Source: an uncultured Corynebacterium sp.
Lineage (GTDB): Bacteria > Actinomycetota > Actinomycetes > Mycobacteriales > Mycobacteriaceae
Assembly: GCA_943914465.1 (NCBI GenBank)
Contig: CALUCD010000004.1
Location: 1-64,000 of the forward strand
Direction of reading: 5' to 3'
DNA: 64,000 nucleotides
Shown here: piece by piece, positions 16,534 through 23,199 of the stretch
Layout: every line of letters begins with the position of its first letter
How positions within the stretch are numbered: the stretch's first letter is position 1
Program-made: the position numbers and the translations under genes
Notes under the pieces: model-generated
Told to the model about the DNA's origin: nothing
The model's database searches: none
Seen by the model: only the letters and a program-made list of their open reading frames with translations

Positions 16534-16541
16534 CACCACGC
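16520..16541. promoter_or_regulatory. Palindrome around the TetR start codon
   Basis: GCGTGGTG and CACCACGC are perfect 8-bp arms around a six-base loop. On the minus strand the loop is ATGAAG, the presumed start of the broken TetR gene. This looks like an autoregulatory operator. Confidence 0.5.
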
Positions 16542-16819
16542 ATACCGAGCTCAGGCATGTTCGCACCCGTGTCAGGGCGCCCGAGCATCGGTCTATTTGC
16601 TTGATCATCAGCTCGACGTCGCATGTTCTACCAATCCTATGGGTGCGCCTGACGCCGCCATGAGCTCCAAAGCTGGCGGGAAGAGCCTGAACTGCTTAAC
16701 GGTGAGTTCGAGAGTCCGGTTAGCCGCTGGAAAAAAACATAAAAGTATTGACATGTATCCACCCACCCGATAAATTGTTGCAAGGTAAGCGAAACTTGTC
16801 ATTGAATGAAAGGGCGAAG
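16534..16819. other. Gap between broken tetR and the secreted-peptide gene
   Basis: 286 bp. It holds the presumed tetR promoter at its left end and the peptide-gene promoter at 16748-16776. Between them (about 16608-16735) the minus strand can encode a run ending in GLVEHATSS without a good start; I could not assign it, and it may be a gene remnant. G+C content drops sharply from about 16730 rightwards. Confidence 0.5.
16748..16776 (+). promoter_or_regulatory. Promoter of the bacteriocin-like operon
   Basis: TTGACA (16748-16753) is an exact -35 consensus. TAAATT (16771-16776) follows after 17 bp. The start codon of the peptide gene is 44 bp downstream. Confidence 0.65.
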
Positions 16820-17149
16820 ATGGATATCAAAAAAACAACCGCGAGACTGGCACTGGTAGCAGCCCTGGCTGTTGGAGGCGCAGGTACGGCGTATGCGGAC
16901 AACTTGAAAACCTATGGGAATGCACGAAACGGAGCCTCTACCGAAGAAAAATACCAGGTTCGGTACGACGGCGCTGCTTGGAACTACCGCGGCTCGGGCT
17001 ATAACAGCGCATGGTTTAAGTACGCGCGCAATGGCCGCACATTGCTCTATAGGACCGCCCGGAATGGCAAAGTCACCGGGTCAGTATGGGACAATCTGGT
17101 CAACTGGCATGACAATCAGACGACTCAGTTCGATTGGGGACGAGGTTAA
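16820..17149 (+). CDS. Secreted bacteriocin-like peptide precursor
   Basis: 109 residues from ATG 16820, preceded by AAAGGG. A classic Sec signal peptide (basic DIKKTTAR, then hydrophobic LALVAALAVGG) ends at a likely cleavage site after AYA (Ala26). The predicted mature product is about 83 residues, with no cysteine, five tryptophans, many Asn/Arg/Tyr residues, and three copies of ARNG (35-38, 69-72, 80-83). Lactococcin 972-group precursors are likewise Sec-secreted, cysteine-poor and aromatic, and lie upstream of the same kind of transporter, but similarity to the known family is weak by eye. Alternatives are a secreted toxin or signalling peptide. The operon that follows supports an antibacterial role. 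Confidence 0.6.
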   Translation: MDIKKTTARLALVAALAVGGAGTAYADNLKTYGNARNGASTEEKYQVRYDGAAWNYRGSGYNSAWFKYARNGRTLLYRTARNGKVTGSVWDNLVNWHDNQTTQFDWGRG

Positions 17150-17195
17150 CGGCCGCCAATCTACATTGAAAGCAGGATAGGAACAGTGCGATCTC

Positions 17196-17223
17196 AGTGC
17201 CCACCTAAACTAAAGCGGGCACT
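17196..17223 (+). terminator. Hairpin between peptide gene and transporter genes (attenuator?)
   Basis: AGTGCCC and GGGCACT are perfect 7-bp arms with a 14-base loop. Only TTTGCG follows, so it is a weak terminator or RNA-processing hairpin that could make the peptide message more abundant than the downstream genes. Confidence 0.4.
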
Positions 17224-17238
17224 TTGCGAAAACACCCT

Positions 17239-17688
17239 ATGACTACCTTTCTGCGCCAGTCGATCTTACGGCCGAAAGATAGGGTAAGCGTTGCCTTGCA
17301 ATATCTCACAGGGTTTTTTCTGACCATGGTTCTCGGATATGTTGAGATGCGGGCACATGATTCAGACGTGCTGATGCGCCATCTTAAATTCATCGTTGAC
17401 AATCAAAAAATGTTTGCGGTGACGTTTTCTGTGATCCTTCTGGTCTGGCATTACAAGTTCCAGGTTAAATCCCGCAAGGAGATTAAATGCAGGATAGTAG
17501 TCGGGGATCGATTACGGCTAATAAGGCTCAGATACACAATTGAATGCGCAGCGATTCTCACTCTATGCGCATTAGTTGCCTTTGCACTAGCAGCCCAGAT
17601 GTCGATACCGACCGATAATATTGCCCTATTATTTGCGATCTTCGCGTTCTACCTTGTGGCTAGCGCGCGCCTCTTGGAGGGCCATTGA
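17239..17688 (+). CDS. Four-TM membrane protein of the bacteriocin-like operon
   Basis: 149 residues from ATG 17239. Four hydrophobic segments are seen, at about residues 21-40, 59-76, 103-122 and 127-145, with a basic loop between the second and third. I do not recognise a family. Its stop overlaps the TTG start of the permease gene, so the two are translationally coupled. Position between precursor and transporter suggests immunity or a transport accessory. The gene is clearly richer in A+T than the core genes. Confidence 0.65.
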   Translation: MTTFLRQSILRPKDRVSVALQYLTGFFLTMVLGYVEMRAHDSDVLMRHLKFIVDNQKMFAVTFSVILLVWHYKFQVKSRKEIKCRIVVGDRLRLIRLRYTIECAAILTLCALVAFALAAQMSIPTDNIALLFAIFAFYLVASARLLEGH

Positions 17689-18908
17689 ACACTTCGCGAC
17701 TATTCGGTCTTAGACTCATCTTTAAAAAGCCGTTCATTGCGTTAGCATTGCTCATATTGCTTTTGATGCTGAACTACATCTTTTTTATTGCGTTACGCAC
17801 GGTCATTTCGACCGCTGAAGGTCGAGAGCAGGCTAGTCACTTTGATAAACCGGGCACGTACATCGCTAACCTTGATCCAGGGAGTGACGTCGACTTTGAG
17901 CGGTTAACGAACGAAGTGCTCAAAAGTACCTACGCCTACCTTGAAGATAACTATCTGTACGCCTTCCATGTGGATGGCGTGATTGCCGATATTCCTAACA
18001 AGCGGGGATTTGAAATTCCTGTCAGCTATACCAATCAAAAGTTCGATGAGCTAGACGGATTTTCGACCGACCACGGCGGTGGGCTCCAGTTTGACTATCG
18101 TATTTCGCGCGGCGACGTGATCCCTGTTCTAGTTGGTAAAGGTCTCGCCGAAGAGTACCCGCTTGGTTCGCAATTCAAACTAAATGACCCTGCATTGGAA
18201 CGTGAGGTCACCGTGCAGGTCTCGGGCATCCTCGAAAAGGACGCGGCTCGATCCAACCTTTACGCCTACGATTCGAAGGATTACTATAACTTTTCTTTGG
18301 TCGTGCCAGTAACCGAGGAGTTCATACGCCTATCCAATATAGATTTGAAACTTAACGGGCTAAACGATCTGGTTATCCTTGACGCCGACGAACCGTCAAT
18401 TGTTGCACTCAAGAACCGGATTTACGAGGCAACCGGCGCGCAGTTTAATTTTTTTAACCATGACGAAAATCGAGAATATTATTATGAATATTATTATCCC
18501 TCGTTGATATTTGTATCGATAATCGCATTGGTATTGACAGTGCTGATTGTCGCAGGGACGGTTTGGAGTTCACTCGTTAACGTGAATCTGATGATACGTG
18601 AGTTCACGTTAAATCGACTGGTTGGCTTGAGCTACCGTAACCTTGGTATTTCTTTTTTTGTCTACTATGCCTTACTTGCGTTAGTGGCTCTCTCGGCTCT
18701 CTATCTATTTACTCTTTATAGCCGTCTTCAGTTCTGGAGCGGTATCGACCCGTCATTCATTACCTTTGGAACTGCCGGGTTAATAAAAATGGACTGGATT
18801 GCGTTCCTGGCGACCGCCCTGCTTGATGCGGTGTTAATCGGTGCACTCGTATTTTTAGTGACTTGGCGTATAAAACGGGTGCCGATCTCAATTGGGGTTC
18901 TTCAATGA
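17685..18908 (+). CDS. MacB/FtsX-like permease of the bacteriocin-like operon
   Basis: 407 residues from TTG 17685 (TTGA overlap with the upstream stop). One membrane segment near residues 13-37, an extracytoplasmic domain of about 220 residues, then three membrane segments (about 270-300, 320-345, 368-393): the topology of MacB/FtsX-type permeases that work with an extracytoplasmic substrate. It is shorter than the ~650-residue 7-TM immunity/export proteins of typical lactococcin 972 operons. The next gene encodes the ATPase and overlaps by 4 bp. Likely role: export of, or self-protection against, the secreted peptide. Confidence 0.75.
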   Translation: MNTSRLFGLRLIFKKPFIALALLILLLMLNYIFFIALRTVISTAEGREQASHFDKPGTYIANLDPGSDVDFERLTNEVLKSTYAYLEDNYLYAFHVDGVIADIPNKRGFEIPVSYTNQKFDELDGFSTDHGGGLQFDYRISRGDVIPVLVGKGLAEEYPLGSQFKLNDPALEREVTVQVSGILEKDAARSNLYAYDSKDYYNFSLVVPVTEEFIRLSNIDLKLNGLNDLVILDADEPSIVALKNRIYEATGAQFNFFNHDENREYYYEYYYPSLIFVSIIALVLTVLIVAGTVWSSLVNVNLMIREFTLNRLVGLSYRNLGISFFVYYALLALVALSALYLFTLYSRLQFWSGIDPSFITFGTAGLIKMDWIAFLATALLDAVLIGALVFLVTWRIKRVPISIGVLQ

Positions 18909-19573
18909 CTGACTTACTCTCTATCAAGATTGATTCCAAGATCTACAAAAAGCGCACGGGCGCGGTAGAGGCGCTAGAGGGGTTTTCTCTTTCCGTGAAG
19001 TCGGGAGAGACCGTAGCGATCATGGGTGAGTCGGGTGTCGGCAAAAGCACGTTGTTGAATATTCTCGGACTAATTGACCCGCACTATAAGGGGTGCTATC
19101 AACTTTTCGGTAAAAATACGAGGGATCTTTCTGACGATGAAGCCGCGACCTGGCGGAACCGTAGAATAGGTTTCGTTCTGCAGGAGTCTGCGCTGGTGGA
19201 CTCGATGTCTATTGCGGACAACGTGCGGCTGCCGTTCGCATACGCAAACCGAGATCTGCGCCGGGATAGCGACGCGAGGCTTGGGGAGCTTGCAAAAGCG
19301 CTTGGCATTCATGGTCTCCTCGAGAAAAAGCCGCTTGAATGTTCTGGCGGGGAGAAGTCGAGAGCGGTTTTTGCACGAGCCGTTTTGATGAACCCCGAGT
19401 TAATTCTTGCCGACGAACCAACTGCTTCATTGGATGCGGACAACAGGATTAGGATTGCTGACCTGCTATTTGATCTGAGTGACCGTTCAGGTTCAACGAT
19501 CGTAACTGTCACACACGATGTCGAATTGGCGAGGCGTCACAGCCGTATCGTCACTCTAACTAAAGGAGCTTAG
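18905..19573 (+). CDS. ABC ATPase, lactococcin 972-group type
   Basis: 222 residues from ATG 18905 (ATGA overlap). Walker A GESGVGKST, Q-loop LQESALVDSMSI, signature CSGGEKSR (usually LSGGQ/EQQR), Walker B LILADEPTASLD and switch His in VTHD. The spacing and the ILGLIDPHYKG and LADEPTASLD segments recall the putative bacteriocin-export ATPases of the lactococcin 972 group. Leu-to-Cys at the first signature position is unusual but tolerated in this class. Confidence 0.85.
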   Translation: MTDLLSIKIDSKIYKKRTGAVEALEGFSLSVKSGETVAIMGESGVGKSTLLNILGLIDPHYKGCYQLFGKNTRDLSDDEAATWRNRRIGFVLQESALVDSMSIADNVRLPFAYANRDLRRDSDARLGELAKALGIHGLLEKKPLECSGGEKSRAVFARAVLMNPELILADEPTASLDADNRIRIADLLFDLSDRSGSTIVTVTHDVELARRHSRIVTLTKGA

Positions 19574-19577
19574 CTTA

Positions 19578-19592
19578 ATGGGTTTTTTGTAA
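19578..19592 (+). other. Four-codon leader ORF overlapping the next start
   Basis: ATG-GGT-TTT-TTG-TAA (19578-19592) follows AAAGGAG at 19562-19568 with good spacing. Its TAA overlaps the ATG at 19592 (TAATG), so ribosomes could reinitiate on the small gene that has no ribosome site of its own. Confidence 0.35.
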
Positions 19593-19732
19593 TGGTTCTC
19601 TCTTTTGTCTTAGGTGTCATTTTTGTCGTGATGGGACTGAGGCGCAGCAGCGAATCGCGATTTAAGCCTGTGTGGCTCGGTCTCGGTGTGGTACTTCTCG
19701 CAGCCGGCGTGTGGCTTGCGTGGCCAAAATGA
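19592..19732 (+). CDS. 46-residue two-TM protein, last gene of the bacteriocin-like operon
   Basis: ATG 19592 to TGA 19732 encodes 46 residues: hydrophobic segment (VLSFVLGVIFVVMG), basic turn (LRRSSESRFK), second hydrophobic segment (VWLGLGVVLLAAGVWLAW). It starts 19 bp after the ATPase stop. The alpha-helical hairpin form is common for small immunity or transport-accessory proteins. No family recognised; it could be spurious, but base use and position fit the operon. Confidence 0.5.
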   Translation: MVLSFVLGVIFVVMGLRRSSESRFKPVWLGLGVVLLAAGVWLAWPK

Positions 19733-19840
19733 GTGCTGCAGGGGCGCTGCCTGCTCAGATGGAAGTGCCCCGGTGCAGACTTCGGCCGCCGGGTCTCCAG
19801 TGATCAGGAAGTTTGGCGCATTACGCCAGAGCGCGGGCTG

Positions 19841-20170
19841 TTAACGCGGTTCGCTTAGCCACGCACTGAACTCCGCTTGCGCTCGTTCGACTCCGCCGGC
19901 ATAGGATTCTTCCAGCTCCTCCGCCACGCTTTTGAACACTAGTTCAGCCAGCTTGCGTGCATGGTCATACGTGATTGTGTGCCTTAGTTCGTCGAGCGGT
20001 AACAACAGGCCGACTTCGGGAGTAGTTCGCATGTAGTAGGAACGGTGGTTTGGCGCGTAGACCCGCAGGTGTGTTCCTGTCAACTGCGATTCGAGGACCA
20101 CGTTGCCGAATATCAGTGTTGTGAGTCTGCGTTCGTCCACGTTCGATACGGTATCGCGAGCGGGGGTCAT
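19841..20170 (-). CDS. Hypothetical protein
   Basis: 109 residues from ATG 20170, mostly hydrophilic, with a beta-rich N-terminal half (LTTLIFGNVVLESQL, LRVYAPNHRSYYM) and a helical acidic C-terminal half (KLAELVFKSVAEELEESYAG). No signal peptide or membrane segment. I recognise no family. It lies between the bacteriocin-like operon and the rRNA methyltransferase, on the opposite strand from the operon. Confidence 0.55.
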   Translation of the reverse strand: MTPARDTVSNVDERRLTTLIFGNVVLESQLTGTHLRVYAPNHRSYYMRTTPEVGLLLPLDELRHTITYDHARKLAELVFKSVAEELEESYAGGVERAQAEFSAWLSEPR

Positions 20171-20218
20171 GAGCGAAGGTAGCTGCTGTTGTCGACCTCA
20201 AAACTTCCGGTGAACACT

Positions 20219-21025
20219 TTAGAGCGCCAGGTTCCTGGCCGACCGGGCGTGCAGGAGCACACCTGCGGTGACCGAGACGTTCAGCGATTCAACTGCGCTG
20301 CTCATCGGGATGGATACGGTCAGGGCGGCTGTTTGGGTGGCCTGCTTGGACGGGCCGACGGTTTCAGCCCCAAGCACGAACGCAAGCGGCTCGGGCCGCT
20401 CATTTAACTGCGCAAGGTCTGCCTCGCCGTGGGCGTCGAGGACGACGGTGGGAAGGGAGGTGGCGTCGATAAGCTGCGAAACTTGCTCCCACGTCATAAT
20501 CGCCACCGGCAGTGAGAACACGTAGCCGCGGCTGGCGCGGATCAGGCGGCGATCCGCGATGCTTTTCAGCCCGGAGTCGACGAGGATGATGCCGCCTGCG
20601 CCGAACGCCAACGCGCTGCGCACGATCGCACCGATATTGCCCACAATCCGCACCCCGTCCAGGATGAGAAGGTCGCGCTCTTGGCCGTGGAACCGTTCGG
20701 CACGAACCGGGCGCGGCATGCGGGCAATACCGAAGATGTCGGGGCGCTTGTCTGACTTGAACAGACTGGTGGCTAGCTGTGCGCTCATGATTGTTAGCGC
20801 GAACCCGTGCTCGCGGCACGCCTGCGCCACTGCCTCAGGGACGTCGACGGAATCGAGGACGTAGACCGCTTCGAACTTCACCCCGGCGCGGATCGCATTG
20901 AGCAGCGGCTCCTCATCCTCGATGAGGACAAACTTGCCTGGGGCGGCACCCATCTTGGCAAGGTCTGCGATGCGTTGTGCTGCAGGGGCAGAACGGTCGT
21001 CTAACACCTCGTTCGAATCCGTCAC
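20219..21025 (-). CDS. TsnR/NshR-like 23S rRNA 2'-O-methyltransferase
   Basis: A SpoU-family enzyme. From GTG 21025 it is 268 residues, the length of the Streptomyces thiostrepton-resistance enzyme Tsr; a TTG at 21058 is also in frame. Segments match Tsr/NshR closely: LIEDEEPLLNAIRAGVKF, FGIARMPRP, DGVRIVGNIGAIVR (with the catalytic-type Arg of IVR), GGIILVDSG, IADRRLIRASRGYVFSLPV and SIPMSSAVESLNVSV (the knot that binds SAM). Tsr and NshR methylate A1067 of 23S rRNA and block thiostrepton or nosiheptide. Resistance here is inferred; a housekeeping rRNA or tRNA target is possible. Confidence 0.85.
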   Translation of the reverse strand: MTDSNEVLDDRSAPAAQRIADLAKMGAAPGKFVLIEDEEPLLNAIRAGVKFEAVYVLDSVDVPEAVAQACREHGFALTIMSAQLATSLFKSDKRPDIFGIARMPRPVRAERFHGQERDLLILDGVRIVGNIGAIVRSALAFGAGGIILVDSGLKSIADRRLIRASRGYVFSLPVAIMTWEQVSQLIDATSLPTVVLDAHGEADLAQLNERPEPLAFVLGAETVGPSKQATQTAALTVSIPMSSAVESLNVSVTAGVLLHARSARNLAL

Positions 21026-21078
21026 AGCCGCTAAGTATGCCAGAGCCAAATCGCCCAATCCGCGTACGCTCGGAGCCG

Positions 21079-21561
21079 ATGGTCACCCATACCTACAGCA
21101 CCCACGCCACCCCGGTCGGGGAAATCATGAGCATTTTAAGTCCGCGAGGCTTGGTCAAGGTCGTGCTGTGTGATGACCAGTTTGCGGGCGCGGTGGCTGA
21201 TTACGGGGCGAGGCGCGGGGAGCATGCCGATGTGGCAACGCAGCTTGCACAGTACTTCGATGGGCAGCGCCGTGAGTTCGAGCTCGCGTTGGATTGGGGT
21301 GACGCCACCGGTGCGTATGTGAAGCTGCAACATGCTTTGCTGCGCATCCCATACGCACGGGTCACAACGTACACCGCTCTTGCTGCTGATGCTGGCCTGC
21401 CGGGTGCAGCTCGGGTGGCGGGCACCGCGTGCGCGAAAAACCCGCTCCCGATCGTGGTGCCGTGCCACCGAGTGGTGCGTGCGGATGGCCAGGTGGGGCA
21501 GTACGCCGGAGGCGCGGACATGAAGCAGTACTTACTTGATTTGGAGGCACGACATGGTTGA
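21079..21561 (+). CDS. ogt: Methylated-DNA-protein-cysteine methyltransferase
   Basis: 160 residues from ATG 21079. The C-terminal active-site motif is IVVPCHRVV, in which Cys takes the alkyl group from O6-alkylguanine. The preceding PYARVTTYTALAADAG helix-turn-helix region and the N-terminal THATPVGEI strand fit the family. It is divergent from the rRNA methyltransferase with a 53-bp gap, and its end overlaps the next gene by 8 bp. Confidence 0.93.
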   Translation: MVTHTYSTHATPVGEIMSILSPRGLVKVVLCDDQFAGAVADYGARRGEHADVATQLAQYFDGQRREFELALDWGDATGAYVKLQHALLRIPYARVTTYTALAADAGLPGAARVAGTACAKNPLPIVVPCHRVVRADGQVGQYAGGADMKQYLLDLEARHG

Positions 21562-22315
21562 GACGTTCACCAAACACGGCACCGGCCCGCAGGCAGCCGA
21601 AGCCGAGGCCGCATATCTGCGGTGGCTGCGTGAAGGATCCGACGCTGTGGTGGAGGTCATTGACGTTGACCCGGCAGCAAACTCACTCACAATCGAGCGC
21701 GTGGCCACCACCCGGCCGACTGCAGATGCCGCGCGCACAGGCGGGCATGAACTGGCGAAGATTCATGCCCTAGGTGCGGCGGCGTTCGGCGCACCACCGG
21801 ATGGGTGGGATGGGCCGAACTACATCGGCCGTGCCCCGCAGGAGTGCACGCCGACGCAGCGGTGGGCCGAGTTCTACGTCCACCAGCGAGTACTACCGTT
21901 CGCGCAGCAGGCGACGCGCACCGGGAATCTCTCCGCCGAGGGGCATGGCGTGGTCCAACGCGCGTGCGACGCGGTCCTTGCTGAGGATGAGGATGCCCCG
22001 CTTGCCCGCATCCATGGGGACCTGTGGAGCGGCAACCTGCTCTTCGGTACCACCGGCCCGCGGTTCATTGATCCAGCAGCGCACGGCGGGCATCCGCTGA
22101 CCGATATCGCCATGCTTGAATTGTTCGGCGCGCCCCACTGGGAGGCATTTGTGGAGGGCTACCGCGAGGCCGGGGCATTGGACCTGGGCGCTGATTGGCA
22201 GCGGCGCATTCCGCTTCACCAGCTGCATCCGCTTGCGGTGCACGCGTACACCCACGGGCCCAGCTATGGCTTAGCGTTGGTTCGGGCTGCGGAAGCGACG
22301 CTTGAGGTGGTCTGA
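21554..22315 (+). CDS. Fructosamine kinase-family (APH-like) protein
   Basis: 253 residues from ATG 21554, with GGAGG at 21543-21547, starting inside the end of ogt. It shows the kinase catalytic loop IHGDLWSGNLLF and the metal-binding FIDPAAHGG. Fructosamine-3-kinase-like proteins phosphorylate ketoamines on glycated proteins or related small molecules, releasing the sugar. Coupling to ogt suggests a damage-repair unit, which is inference. Confidence 0.88.
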   Translation: MVETFTKHGTGPQAAEAEAAYLRWLREGSDAVVEVIDVDPAANSLTIERVATTRPTADAARTGGHELAKIHALGAAAFGAPPDGWDGPNYIGRAPQECTPTQRWAEFYVHQRVLPFAQQATRTGNLSAEGHGVVQRACDAVLAEDEDAPLARIHGDLWSGNLLFGTTGPRFIDPAAHGGHPLTDIAMLELFGAPHWEAFVEGYREAGALDLGADWQRRIPLHQLHPLAVHAYTHGPSYGLALVRAAEATLEVV

Positions 22316-22321
22316 GCGTTT

Positions 22322-23173
22322 CTACCCGCTCTGCCACCAGGTGTCCGCCGGCCCCGGTGGGAGGCGACGCTTGTGCTGCCCAGCGCGCCACAGGCGCATC
22401 AAGCGCTCGCGAGCGTGCGCGGAGATGGGTTTGCCTTCGAGGAAATCGTCGATATCTGCGTACGTGACACCGAGGGCGTCTTCATCGGGCAGTGCTGGGC
22501 GGTCTTCCTCTAGATCGGCGGTGGGCACCTTCTCCCACAGCCGCGGGTTCGCCCCCAGGTGGGCCAGGAGTTGGGCGCCCTGACGTTTGTTCAACCCCGC
22601 CAGCGGAACAACATCCGCTGCACCGTCGCCGAATTTGGTGAAAAACCCGGTGAGGTTTTCTGCCGCGTGGTCAGTGCCCACCACAAGCAACCCCCGCTCG
22701 CCGGCGATCGCATACTGGGCGACCATGCGCAGCCGCGCCTTGACGTTGCCTTTATTGAAATCCCCCAAGCGCGCCTGCCCAAGGGCGCCAGCCACCGCGC
22801 CGGAGATGGCATCGGTTGCGGGTTGGATATCCACCGTGACCGTCTCGTCCGGGCTGATGAATTCCAGCGCGAGCTGCGCGTCATCCTCATCGGCTTGTAC
22901 GCCGTGGGGTAGCCGCACGGCGATGAAGCTCGCATCTGCCCCAGCTTCACGCCGCTTTTCGACGGCGAGCTGTGCCAACCGGCCTGCCAAGGTGGAGTCC
23001 TGGCCGCCTGAGATCCCAAGGACGTAACCGCGCGCGCCGGTGGTTTCCAAGTACCGCCTCAGGAAATCGACGCGGGTGTTTACTTCCTGTGCTGGATCGA
23101 TTAAGGCCTGCACACCCAGCGTGTTTATGATCCCCAGTTGGTCTGCATCAGAGGTCACTGACATGACAGCCAT
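22322..23173 (-). CDS. nadE: NH3-dependent NAD+ synthetase
   Basis: Amidates nicotinic acid adenine dinucleotide to NAD+. The 283-residue protein has the PP-loop ISGGQDST (pyrophosphatase motif), VGTDHAAEN, and the lid GLNKRQGAQLL. It is the single-domain, ammonia-using form without a glutaminase domain. An in-frame ATG at 23164 is an alternative start. pncA and pncB elsewhere in the window serve the same salvage route. Confidence 0.95.
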   Translation of the reverse strand: MAVMSVTSDADQLGIINTLGVQALIDPAQEVNTRVDFLRRYLETTGARGYVLGISGGQDSTLAGRLAQLAVEKRREAGADASFIAVRLPHGVQADEDDAQLALEFISPDETVTVDIQPATDAISGAVAGALGQARLGDFNKGNVKARLRMVAQYAIAGERGLLVVGTDHAAENLTGFFTKFGDGAADVVPLAGLNKRQGAQLLAHLGANPRLWEKVPTADLEEDRPALPDEDALGVTYADIDDFLEGKPISAHARERLMRLWRAGQHKRRLPPGPADTWWQSG

Positions 23174-23199
23174 GCTAGTCCGGGGGCATATTTAGCGGC

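Noticed and set aside
15676..16608. A 310-codon minus-strand frame across tRNA-Ala and the TetR gene
   Set aside because: It is the wrong frame of the TetR gene (Arg/Pro-rich) and runs through a tRNA. Only its first codons (ATG 16533) matter, as the likely true TetR start.
15680..20200. tRNA-Ala as an attachment site for the accessory stretch
   Set aside because: I looked for a second copy of its 3' end up to about 20.2 kb and found none, and no integrase is present.
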